From NCBI GenBank assembly GCA_029260765.1, contig JAJDCP010000040.1, positions 1-49,822 on the forward strand: a DNA stretch of 49,822 bases, given 5' to 3'. The notes under the pieces are model-generated. The model worked only from the letters and a program-made list of their open reading frames with translations. It searched no databases and was not told where the DNA came from. This document shows positions 8,498 to 16,738 of the stretch, one piece after another. Source of the DNA: Planctomycetota bacterium. Its GTDB lineage: Bacteria; Planctomycetota; J058; JAJDCP01. The position numbers and the translations under genes are program-made. Numbering within the stretch: position 1 is the stretch's first letter; each line of letters opens with the position of its first letter.

Positions 8498-11400
8498 TCA
8501 CGGGGAATAGCTGCGTCCGACGTCCAGACCCCCCTCGCTACCGAACCAGCTCTCGCTCGGGCGGGGGAGGCGCTTGAGTGCTTGCAGCTGATTCTGGGCG
8601 CTGAGGGCGAGCCAGAAATCATCGCACGCTGTCACGTCGACGATCCGTTCCTTCAGGCTGATCCTCCGCAGGAGCCGGCCATCGTCGACGGAGACGATCC
8701 ACAATTCGCCCTCGATGGGCAGCGCGAGGCGGTCGCCCCACAGGCAGAGAGAGGCGCTGGGGCTTGAGGGTAGGGACAGTCTCCAGACCGGCTCGGCATC
8801 GGGAAAACGCATGCAGCGCAGCTCTCGCGTGCCGGCGATGTCGACGCTGAGAAGGGTGAAGTCTCCGGCAACGACGGGCTGTTCAAAGCGCGCGCTCACC
8901 GAAGTTTCCCGCCACAGCACCTGACCGTCGAAGTTGGCAGCTACCCACTCGAAACCGTCCGCGTTGCCGAAGAGGAAGCCGGGACTTCCCTGTAGCGATA
9001 CGATCACCGGCGCACCCACCGCCGGTTGTACAAGACGATTCCTGCCCTCATCGAAGGCCTCGCTGCGCGACCGCAGCACCCGCATGCGGGTCAAGGAGAT
9101 CAGGACGGCCGTCGCCCGGTCTCCCGAGCTCGCGATCGTAAAAGCCAGCAGGTCGTCTTCACCCGCGACGAGGTCCGGAGTGTGGCTGGGTGTGCCCGGC
9201 AAGAGGTGTCGCGAGAGGACGTCGATGTCCTGGTTGAAGTGATAGAGAAAGTTGTTGTGGTAGCCTACGCACACGGGTCCCTGGGGAGTATCCGCCGCGG
9301 CCAGCGAGGCCCCTGGCGGCATGCGGAAAAAGCGCGATTTCTCGACGCTTCCCTGCGCGACCAACCAGACCGAATCGGCGCCCGGCACCAGCATTCGCTC
9401 TGGCTGCCCGGGAAGCGCTGTGGGGCGTCCCGTCGCCTCGATTCCCAACTGCCAGAGCTCGCGGCCCTGCTCGATACAAATCAGGCCCGCACCCCGCTCG
9501 GAGACCACGACCCGGCCGTCAGCCCTACACAGAGGCGAGGCGCTCAGCGGCGCCTCCGGTGTGTAGCTCCAAACGCGCTCGGGGTGTTCGGCCTGCAACA
9601 GCAGCAGCTGTCCGCCGGCCAGCGTGATCATGACCTCGGGGTAGCCGTCTGCGTCGGTGTCGGCCAGCATCGCGCCGTTGCCGACGACCTGTTCGGCAGA
9701 TCCCAGCTGGTAGCTCCACTGCACACTGCCGTCGCTGGCGTGCAAAACTTGCACTCGACCGTCACTGCCAATCAGCACGATCTCGGGTTGGCCATCGGCA
9801 TTGAGGTCAGCCATGGCAGCGTCGGGCAGCGCGGGGCTGGCCAGCTGCCGTTCCCAGACCAGCTGGCCTTTCAGGTCGAACAGGCACAGGCGGCCGCCTT
9901 CTTCCTGCAGCAGCACCCGTCCCCCTGCGGCCGTAGCGAGCAATAGCGGGTTCGTCAGGCAACGCCGTTCAGAAAGCTTGCAGAGCAACCGGCCGTCGCT
10001 GGCCAACAGGGCGGCTCCTCGCGCGTAGCCGACCGCCAGCACATCCAGAGCGGCAGAGGCTGCCAGACTCGTCAGGTTCGATGGGGCTTGCCAGAGCAGC
10101 GTCGCTTCGCGCCCCGGCTTCCCCAGCAGCAGGTCGTGGCCAAAGATGCCGAGAAGGCTGCCAGCCATGGGGGCGATCTGGGTTGCACGCAGGCCGAAGC
10201 TGCCATTTGGCTCGTGGCCTCCCGCAGCAAACACCATGCGCTGCACTTCACCGTTATCGGCCGAGAAGCACAACTCGGGGAGGCGCGCGAAGGTCGCGAC
10301 CACCGGATTGCTGATGCGACCAGTGCCCTCGACAAAGCGCAATGTGCCCTCGACGCTGCCGCCGCGTTTCCAGAACAGCCCCGCAGGAGCCTGCAGCAGC
10401 AGGTCCAGGTGTCCATCCTGGTCAAGGTCGTGGACATGGGCCTCGAAGGGATTGAACTCGCCCGAAAAGTTGGAGAGCTCGCGCCCGTCGCTGTCGACGA
10501 TCACAACGCGTCCGTCCTGCAGTCCGGCGACGATCTCCAGCTCGGGGTCGGCGTCGGCGTTCCACGCCACGCAATTTCCTGTCGCCGCGGCGGGAAGCAG
10601 CACCCGCCTCTCGGCCACACGGCGGGGACTCAGAGAAACAGGAAGCGACACCCCAGGCTGGACCTCGACCTGGGTGTGCAGCGGCAAAAAACCTACAGCT
10701 TCGAGCCGCAGTGCATAGCTGCCCTCTTCGAGCTCGATGCGGCCGGAGTTGCCTGAGAAGGTCCGCTCTTCCGGCCCGGAGAAGCTCCATGAGAACGCGC
10801 CACGCAAGGTCTGCAATTCGAGGATTCCGGTCTGCTTCCAGGTCAGCGGTTCGTGTGCGCCCTCGGCTAGCTCGAGCGCGCGCTCCCGTTCTCGACCGCT
10901 GCTGGTTTCTACCACCACACGGTAGTCGCCTGGAGCGAGACTCAAGCCCAGCTGCTCGCCCACTGCGGGCATGGCGTGTTCATAGACCAGCTGCCCCTGG
11001 TCGTCGAATACGCGGACACGTTCGAGCCCGGGCGTACCCGTCAGCTCAACACGGGCTTGCCGTTCGCCGGGCACCAGTGCCCACCAACCGGCGACCAGCA
11101 CCAGCACGAGCAACACCGCGGCCAACCAGGGCCAGCGGCCAGCCAGGCTCAGGTTGGGCAGGGGACTCTGCTGCGGCAGCTCTTCGCCATTGAGCCAGAA
11201 GTTGAGGTTGTCGGCGAAATTACCCGCGGTCGCGTAGCGCTTGCGGATGTTCTTTTCCAGAGCGCGCAGAGAGACGATCTCGAGCGCCTCAGGTACGGTG
11301 CTGTCGATCCGACGTGGAGGCTCGGGCGTTTCGTGGATGGTCGACCACATGATCTTGTAGACAGAGTCCCGCTGGTGCGGAGGCTTCCCGGTCAATACCT

Positions 11401-12295
11401 GATAGAGCATCGCGCCCAGAGCGAAGATATCGACTCCCGGTCCGACCTGCTCACGCTTGCCGCGGGCCATCTCTGGCGCCATATAGAGGGGGGTGCCCAC
11501 GACGGTGCCGTCACTGGTGACATGGGTGTCCTTACCCTGTTCTTTGGCGAGCCCAAAGTCGCACAGGTACGGTTCCCCCGCAGGCGAGATCAGGATGTTC
11601 TCGGGTTTGACATCGCGATGGATGAAGCCCTCGCCGTGCGCGTAGTGGAGCGCCTGGGCAACCTGCTGCAGCACCCGCACCTTGTAACGCAGTGTCAAGG
11701 TCTTCGAGGCGATCAGCTCGTCGAAGTTGCGGCCCTCAACGTATTGCATCGCGTAGTAGTAGCGGCCGCGCAGCACTCCCACATCGTACACCCGGATGAT
11801 GTGCGGATGGACGAGCTTGGTGACCGCTTTGACCTCACGAAGGAAGCGGGCCATGTCGTCGGCTTCACAACGGCGCGACATCACCTTGATGGCGACGGTC
11901 TTGTTGGAGGGCTCCCAGCGGGCCTTGTACACGATGCCCATGCCGCCGCGTCCCAGCAGGGCGAGGATGCGGTAGTTCCCTATCTGGCCACCGTGGACGC
12001 TGCCCAGCTGCAGCAGCTCGTCCGAGTCGACCCTGCCGTCTAGATCTGGCGTGATATGGGGATCACGCGCCCAGTTCTTCGCGTGTACGGTCGAGTTGCC
12101 GTCGAGGGCGTCCACCGAAAGTGAGCCGAGCGAGACGTCGTGGGAGATCTCGTCAAGCGGACGTTCGACGTCGCTGACGGCAGTGCCGAGAGGGTTGAAG
12201 TCGTGCTCGGCCTGCTGCCCACCGCCGAAGGGCACGAGCTCTTCGGAGCTCTCGTTGCCTTCCTTCTTCTCGGTCCAGCTACCTGAGTCGGCCAT
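8498..12295 (-). CDS. Ser/Thr kinase with transmembrane segment and large FG-GAP/propeller sensor
   Basis: 1265 residues. The ATG at 12295 is chosen over a TTG 18 nt upstream because AGAGG lies just before it. The kinase domain spans about 108-375: GRGGMG (115-120), AIK (K137), IHRDVKPEN (HRD 226-228), CDFGLA (DFG 246-248) and MAPE. All catalytic residues are kept. One membrane segment follows (about 388-406, WPWLAAVLLVLVLVAGWW). The outside part starts with PEGA-like beta segments. It then has many repeats of FG-GAP/VCBS and PQQ-like type, such as AWNADADPELEIVAG, HDLDQDGHLDLLLQ, ADLNADGQPEIVLI and ADTDADGYPEVMIT. The D-x-D-x-D-G loops probably bind Ca2+. The layout suggests an extracytoplasmic ligand sensor tied to an inside kinase. 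It lies 190 bp downstream of rho on the same strand. Confidence 0.88.
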   Translation of the reverse strand: MADSGSWTEKKEGNESSEELVPFGGGQQAEHDFNPLGTAVSDVERPLDEISHDVSLGSLSVDALDGNSTVHAKNWARDPHITPDLDGRVDSDELLQLGSVHGGQIGNYRILALLGRGGMGIVYKARWEPSNKTVAIKVMSRRCEADDMARFLREVKAVTKLVHPHIIRVYDVGVLRGRYYYAMQYVEGRNFDELIASKTLTLRYKVRVLQQVAQALHYAHGEGFIHRDVKPENILISPAGEPYLCDFGLAKEQGKDTHVTSDGTVVGTPLYMAPEMARGKREQVGPGVDIFALGAMLYQVLTGKPPHQRDSVYKIMWSTIHETPEPPRRIDSTVPEALEIVSLRALEKNIRKRYATAGNFADNLNFWLNGEELPQQSPLPNLSLAGRWPWLAAVLLVLVLVAGWWALVPGERQARVELTGTPGLERVRVFDDQGQLVYEHAMPAVGEQLGLSLAPGDYRVVVETSSGRERERALELAEGAHEPLTWKQTGILELQTLRGAFSWSFSGPEERTFSGNSGRIELEEGSYALRLEAVGFLPLHTQVEVQPGVSLPVSLSPRRVAERRVLLPAAATGNCVAWNADADPELEIVAGLQDGRVVIVDSDGRELSNFSGEFNPFEAHVHDLDQDGHLDLLLQAPAGLFWKRGGSVEGTLRFVEGTGRISNPVVATFARLPELCFSADNGEVQRMVFAAGGHEPNGSFGLRATQIAPMAGSLLGIFGHDLLLGKPGREATLLWQAPSNLTSLAASAALDVLAVGYARGAALLASDGRLLCKLSERRCLTNPLLLATAAGGRVLLQEEGGRLCLFDLKGQLVWERQLASPALPDAAMADLNADGQPEIVLIGSDGRVQVLHASDGSVQWSYQLGSAEQVVGNGAMLADTDADGYPEVMITLAGGQLLLLQAEHPERVWSYTPEAPLSASPLCRADGRVVVSERGAGLICIEQGRELWQLGIEATGRPTALPGQPERMLVPGADSVWLVAQGSVEKSRFFRMPPGASLAAADTPQGPVCVGYHNNFLYHFNQDIDVLSRHLLPGTPSHTPDLVAGEDDLLAFTIASSGDRATAVLISLTRMRVLRSRSEAFDEGRNRLVQPAVGAPVIVSLQGSPGFLFGNADGFEWVAANFDGQVLWRETSVSARFEQPVVAGDFTLLSVDIAGTRELRCMRFPDAEPVWRLSLPSSPSASLCLWGDRLALPIEGELWIVSVDDGRLLRRISLKERIVDVTACDDFWLALSAQNQLQALKRLPRPSESWFGSEGGLDVGRSYSP

Positions 12296-12485
12296 CACTG
12301 CCTCTGAGGGCAAGGAGCCCTCGCTGGCTCTGCATGTTCTTGTTCTGACGGCTCAGGTGTGAGGCCGCCAGTACCTCCTGCTGCGGACTTCAGCCACTCT
12401 AGCAAACGCCCAGGGAAAATGAAATGGCGCCGTCAAAGCCTGCGGAGCTGGCTGGCTCGCAGACCAGCGGGTCCACCGTTGGCGC

Positions 12486-13583
12486 TCAAGACCTGGCTGC
12501 GAACAGCAGGTCGAGCAGGGCGGAGTTGTCCTCGGTCTGCTTGATCTTATCGAGCAGCACGGACACCGCCCGTTCGGGCGGCAGGTCGACCAGCACCCGG
12601 CGGAGAGTGTGGTATTTCTCGAGCTCGTCGGGGCGCATCAGCTTCTCTTCTTTGCGAGTCCCTGACTTGCGGATATCAATCGCGGGGAAGATGCGTTTCT
12701 CGGCCATCTTCCGATCGAGCACCAGCTCCATATTCCCTGTGCCCTTGAACTCCTCGAAGATCACCTGGTCCATCTTCGAGCCTGTATCGACCAGGGCCGT
12801 GGCGAGAATCGTCAGGCTGCCCGGTTCTTCGAACGCGCGAGCAGACCCGAAGAACTCGCGGGGCTTCTGCATGGCGCCGGCGTCGAGACCGCCGCTCAAG
12901 GTCCTTCCGCAGCCTCGGCCCGAACGGTTGTAGGCTCGCGCCATGCGGGTCAGGGAGTCCATGACCATCACGACATCCTTGCCTTCCTCAACCAGCTTGA
13001 TCGCTTCTTCGAGACTGTCTTCAACCGTCGAGATGTGGGCACGAGTGCCCGCATCGAGGCAGGAGGCGCGTACCTTTCCCTTAACGGAGCGGCGCAGATC
13101 AGTGACTTCTTCAGGGCGTTCGTCGATCAGGATCACGAACAGCTCGGCCTCGGGATGGTTCGTCTCGATCGCCATCGCGAGCTTTTTGAGCAACACCGTT
13201 TTTCCCGAGCGGGGCGGTGCCACGATCAGACCACGCTGGCCGAAGCCGATCGGTGTGATCAGGTCGATCACGCGCAGGTCCTTGTCATTGTGCTTGCCAC
13301 CGAGCTGGATGCGTCGGGTGGGGTCGACCGCCGTCTTGATCCGGAAGGGCCGCTCCGGGTCAAAGGTGGGCCCGGGTAGGTTCTTCGAATTGCCGTTGGG
13401 CTCTTCGTTGGGCTTGCGGCTGCGTCGTCGCCGTTTCGAGCGACCGCCTCCGGAACGGTTCCGGTTGCCGCCCCGGTTTGCCGCATCGCCCGGCCCCCGG
13501 TTGTCAACACGCCTCTTGCGATTGGCTCCGCCGCCACCATTGCCACTGCGCCGCCGCGGTTCGTTCACTCGCGTTTCCTCCAT
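12486..13583 (-). CDS. rho: Transcription termination factor Rho, ATPase core without the usual OB-fold domain
   Basis: 365 residues from the ATG at 13583 (AGGGG just upstream; a TTG 21 nt further up is the alternative). Residues 1-70 are low-complexity, rich in Arg, Gly and Asn ([20 protein letters not shown]). After a short linker ([20 protein letters not shown]) the protein enters the RecA-like core: [20 protein letters not shown], Walker A APPRSGKT (122-129), [12 protein letters not shown], the Q-loop region [38 protein letters not shown] and [15 protein letters not shown]. The core is close to textbook Rho. What is missing is the N-terminal helical plus OB-fold (Rho_RNA_bind) primary RNA site, which takes up about 120 residues in E. 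coli Rho. No upstream frame supplies it. RNA loading may instead depend on the Arg/Gly tail. Confidence 0.92.
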   Translation of the reverse strand: MEETRVNEPRRRSGNGGGGANRKRRVDNRGPGDAANRGGNRNRSGGGRSKRRRRSRKPNEEPNGNSKNLPGPTFDPERPFRIKTAVDPTRRIQLGGKHNDKDLRVIDLITPIGFGQRGLIVAPPRSGKTVLLKKLAMAIETNHPEAELFVILIDERPEEVTDLRRSVKGKVRASCLDAGTRAHISTVEDSLEEAIKLVEEGKDVVMVMDSLTRMARAYNRSGRGCGRTLSGGLDAGAMQKPREFFGSARAFEEPGSLTILATALVDTGSKMDQVIFEEFKGTGNMELVLDRKMAEKRIFPAIDIRKSGTRKEEKLMRPDELEKYHTLRRVLVDLPPERAVSVLLDKIKQTEDNSALLDLLFAARS

Positions 13584-14236
13584 CTTCCCCTGTCTCGTAA
13601 CCAAGTCCGCAAGAGAGCGGCTCAGCAGGTTGCACTGCCGACCATCGAGGTCAAGCAGGGCAGGCCCATGCTAGGATGCGAGAGCAGCACGGCTGTTTGG
13701 TGCAGCGTTTCTGCGCAGCTTTGTGATGCTCATCGCTTCGAAACAATGATATCTCGTCATTGATGCGTGGGAGGCGGCCACGTGGAACCGCCGAGAACTC
13801 CCGAACCGCCAGTTTCCAGGCGCCAGGCCCGCGATTCGATGCCCCCAGGCATCGAAGCCGTGGTCAGCCGACTCTTGCAAGAGGCTGTTCCGAATGTACT
13901 TCGGAGCCACGGTGTAAACGGAAGCCTTTGCCGTAGATGCCGGTCTACTGGGAGCTGAACTATCCAGATCATGTACGGGCCCGGTCGAGGGCGATTCTCG
14001 AATAGAGCTATTTCGCAGGAACAACCGGAATATGTGGAGATGTGGACCGTTCACCGGCACTTGTGGGAGTATAACAGCTCCCCATCCCGCGGCTACAAGA
14101 AAAAGACAGAGCTTGGGAGTTTTTTCGGGTCTACTCGTCCCGCATGGTGCAGCCCGGTTCGAGACAGCTTCGCCTGGGCGGGGCGACGGGGCTCGAATCT
14201 CGTCGAGCTCCCACCTCCTTCAGCCTTCTCATGCCC
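13584..14236. other. Long intergenic region between divergent rho and fabB
   Basis: About 650 bp with no gene I can support. Open frames here (for example 13671-14060 minus) have no recognisable protein and no ribosome binding site. The upstream half should hold the rho promoter and leader, but I could not place boxes with confidence. A 6-bp inverted repeat (CAATGA 13744-13749 / TCATTG 13757-13762) surrounds a TATCTCG core. Bases become less GC-biased near 13730-13760 and 14090-14140. The size would suit a long rho leader with autogenous attenuation, as in other bacteria, but nothing in the sequence proves it. Confidence 0.4.
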
Positions 14237-14265
14237 TTGTTCCTGTGTGTGGCGCGGCGTATCAT
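14237..14265 (+). promoter_or_regulatory. Sigma70-type promoter for fabB
   Basis: TTGTTC (14237-14242), 17-nt spacer, TATCAT (14260-14265). Transcription would start near 14272, leaving a leader of about 30 nt that carries the GAAGGAG ribosome binding site (14288-14294). Confidence 0.45.
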
Positions 14266-14300
14266 ATGCGGCTGTTCAGGGCAGCTTGAAGGAGTCGGCA

Positions 14301-15527
14301 ATGCGCCGAGCAGTGATCACGGGGATGGGAGTCGTTTCATCCATCGGCAACTCGCTCAACAGCGTTGTAGGCGCGTTGCGTGAGGGACGCTCGGGCATCG
14401 TCCGCAGCGAACGCTTCGAAAAGCTCGGCTTCCGCGGTCAGCTCTGCGGCACTGTCGATGATCCCGATCTGGCAACCCGGCTCGGTAGCCGCAAGAAGCT
14501 GCGATACATGTGCCGCCACGCGCAGTGGGCTGTGTTTGCTGCTCTCGACGCCGTCGCAGATGCCGGCCTCGAGCTCGAGGCGATACGCGCGGACCGCTGC
14601 GCCGTGGTCACCGGCTCCGGACATGGGAGCTCGCTGCCCATCCGTGCTGCCGCAGAGATCCTCGCCAGCGGCAAACCTCCCAAGCGGATCGGGCCTTTCA
14701 GTATTCCCAAGATCATGGCCAGCGCGGCGCCTGCCAACATCTCTGTGACTCTGCAGACCCGCGGTCGCTCCTACGCGGTCTCTTCGGCCTGTGCGAGCGG
14801 CTCCCATGCGATCGGCCTGGCCGCTGACCTGGTGCGATGGGGACGTGAAGAGCTGGTGTTGACGGGGGGCTCCGACGAGTACGACGAGATCCTGGGAGGT
14901 TGCTTCGACGCGATGCGTGCCTTCTCGGAAGGCTACAACGAGACGGGCGACGGCAGCCGTCCCTATGACGCACAGCGCAACGGCTTTGTGCCGAGTGGGG
15001 GCGCCGGTCTGTTGGTGGTCGAGTCGCTCGAGCGCGCGCAGGCACGGGGCGCGCGGATCTACTGTGAGATTCTCGGGCACGCGGCCAACTCTGATGGGCA
15101 TGACATGTTTGCGCCCAACCGCGAGGCTGCTGCGGCCTGCATGCGCGATGCCATCAAAGATTCCGGGCTCGAAGCGGCGGATATCGACTATGTCAACACC
15201 CACGGAACCAGCACAGTCAAAGGCGATGCTGCCGAGCTGGCTGCGCTGCGTGATGTGTTCGGTGCAGGTTGTCCGCCTTTGAGCTCAACCAAGTCGATGA
15301 CGGGACACGCATTCGGCGCGGCCGGTGCTCTCGAGGCGATCTTCTGCGCGTTGATGCTCGACCAGGGCTTTGTCGCTCCTTCGATCAATATCGAGACGGT
15401 CGATCCAGACTTTTCCGACCTCCCGATTGTCCGCAGCGCCCGCGAGCTTCCCCTGCGGAGGGTGATGTCCAACTCTCTGGGCTTTGGCGGCACAAACGGC
15501 GTTTTGATCCTCGCGAAGCCTGATTGA
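14301..15527 (+). CDS. fabB: 3-oxoacyl-[acyl-carrier-protein] synthase I (KAS I)
   Basis: 408 residues. The ATG at 14301 is six bases after GAAGGAG; the open frame upstream to 13971 is not part of the protein. It condenses malonyl-ACP with acyl-ACP in fatty-acid elongation in the cytoplasm. The start MRRAVITGMGVVSSIGNSLN and the segment SRPYDAQRNGFVPSGGAGLL are of KAS I rather than KAS II type. Active site: SSACASGSH (C164), NTHGTSTVKGD (H301), STKSMTGHAFGAAG (K331, H336). The C-terminal NSLGFGGTNG is present. No acyl carrier protein, FabA or other fatty-acid gene is adjacent, so it stands alone here. It could also serve a polyketide or polyunsaturated lipid route, but nothing nearby supports that. 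Confidence 0.9.
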   Translation: MRRAVITGMGVVSSIGNSLNSVVGALREGRSGIVRSERFEKLGFRGQLCGTVDDPDLATRLGSRKKLRYMCRHAQWAVFAALDAVADAGLELEAIRADRCAVVTGSGHGSSLPIRAAAEILASGKPPKRIGPFSIPKIMASAAPANISVTLQTRGRSYAVSSACASGSHAIGLAADLVRWGREELVLTGGSDEYDEILGGCFDAMRAFSEGYNETGDGSRPYDAQRNGFVPSGGAGLLVVESLERAQARGARIYCEILGHAANSDGHDMFAPNREAAAACMRDAIKDSGLEAADIDYVNTHGTSTVKGDAAELAALRDVFGAGCPPLSSTKSMTGHAFGAAGALEAIFCALMLDQGFVAPSINIETVDPDFSDLPIVRSARELPLRRVMSNSLGFGGTNGVLILAKPD

Positions 15528-15552
15528 GCCGCGTTTGCGGAGCCTGCGTGGT

Positions 15553-15581
15553 TTGTGTGCCCCGCGCGACGGTGCTATACT
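15553..15581 (+). promoter_or_regulatory. Sigma70-type promoter with extended -10 for the FHA-GGDEF gene
   Basis: TTGTGT (15553-15558), 17-nt spacer, TATACT (15576-15581), with TGC immediately before the -10 box. It sits in the 93-bp gap between fabB and the next start. The extended -10 form matches those at 8450 and 32922. Confidence 0.5.
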
Positions 15582-15620
15582 CCTGGAAAATCTGCATAGG
15601 CCGTGCAGGCCGGTAGTGTT

Positions 15621-16679
15621 ATGAGCAAACAGCGTGAACCGGATGCTTTGACAAACATTGTCAACACCGATAAGTTCCGCCAAATCCTCGAAACCAACGA
15701 AGAGCCCACCAAGAGGGGCTACTTCTTTGTCATCAGCGGCCCGCTCTCTGGCCAGATGTTCCGACTCGATGATGACGAGATCGAGTTGGGCCGCTCACCG
15801 ACGGCACAGATCCGGATCGAGGATGACGGGGTTTCGCGCAACCATGCGCGGGTGATCTCCAACGACGAAGGCGCGTTGGTGCTCGAGGATACGGGTAGCA
15901 CCAATGGTACCTTTGTCAACGGGGGCAAGACCCCTTCCCGCGTCTTGCAAGATGGCGATCGCATCCAGATCGGCGCGACCACCTTGTTGAAGTTCAGCTA
16001 TCAGGACTCCGACGAAGAGGCTTTCCAACGCCGCCTGTATGAGTCGGCCATCCGCGATGGATTGACGGGATGTTTCAACAAACGCTACTTCACCGGTCTG
16101 TTCCAGACCGAATTCGCCTTTGCGTGGCGTCACAATCAGCCTCTATCGCTGATCATTTTCGACATCGACCATTTCAAGCACGTCAATGACACCCACGGGC
16201 ACCCGGCCGGAGACGAGGTCTTGAAGGTTCTGGTCACGGTCGTCGATCATACTGTGCGCCGCGAAGATCTGGTCTGCCGCTACGGGGGCGAGGAGTTCAC
16301 GGTCTTGCTGCGGCAGACCGACAGCGATAAGGCGTTGGCATGCGCCGAGCGCATCCGCGAAGCCGTCGAGGGCCAGAGCTTCGTCTGCGAAGGCAAGAAG
16401 ATCCCTCTCACGGTGAGCCTCGGCGTCGCGACGGCCAAGGATGGCCGCTACAGCCAGCCCGAAGAATTCATCAAAGCTGCAGACCGGTGCTTGTACACGG
16501 CCAAGCGCGGGGGCCGCAACCGGGCGGTAAGCGACATGGGCCCCAGTCAGGATGCAGGGGACGGGTATATCAGTGGCGACACGACACGCGCCCAGCGCAT
16601 CGACCCCGATGTGACGACTTTCCTGGAGGCGTCCGATCCGTCTGTCGATACCGAGAGCGCACCGCCCGCAGTCGGCTAG
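15621..16679 (+). CDS. FHA-GGDEF protein, diguanylate cyclase
   Basis: 352 residues from the ATG at 15621; a GTG at 15603 in frame is the alternative, and neither has a strong Shine-Dalgarno sequence. The N-terminal FHA domain (about 35-125) has ELGRSPTAQIRIEDDGVSRNHARV and TGSTNGTFVNG, so all phosphothreonine-binding motifs are present. The GGDEF domain (about 135-300) shows DGLTGCFNKRYF, FDIDHFKHVNDTHGHPAGDEVL and active site RYGGEEF. The RRED five residues upstream matches the inhibitory I-site RxxD. It should make c-di-GMP from two GTP with product inhibition, under control of a phosphothreonine partner. The Ser/Thr kinase gene 59 bp downstream on the same strand is an obvious candidate to supply that phosphorylation. 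The last 45 or so residues are disordered. Confidence 0.9.
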   Translation: MSKQREPDALTNIVNTDKFRQILETNEEPTKRGYFFVISGPLSGQMFRLDDDEIELGRSPTAQIRIEDDGVSRNHARVISNDEGALVLEDTGSTNGTFVNGGKTPSRVLQDGDRIQIGATTLLKFSYQDSDEEAFQRRLYESAIRDGLTGCFNKRYFTGLFQTEFAFAWRHNQPLSLIIFDIDHFKHVNDTHGHPAGDEVLKVLVTVVDHTVRREDLVCRYGGEEFTVLLRQTDSDKALACAERIREAVEGQSFVCEGKKIPLTVSLGVATAKDGRYSQPEEFIKAADRCLYTAKRGGRNRAVSDMGPSQDAGDGYISGDTTRAQRIDPDVTTFLEASDPSVDTESAPPAVG

Positions 16680-16738
16680 CAAACCCCGCCGCCTTGTGCC
16701 GGGTTCTACCCTGAGGCAAACCTCCACCCCGGTGCGCG

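Noticed and set aside
13744..13762. Inverted repeat CAATGA/TCATTG as a terminator or operator
   Set aside because: Arms are only 6 bp, there is no T run, and no regulator is known to match; chance is likely in an AT-richer spot.
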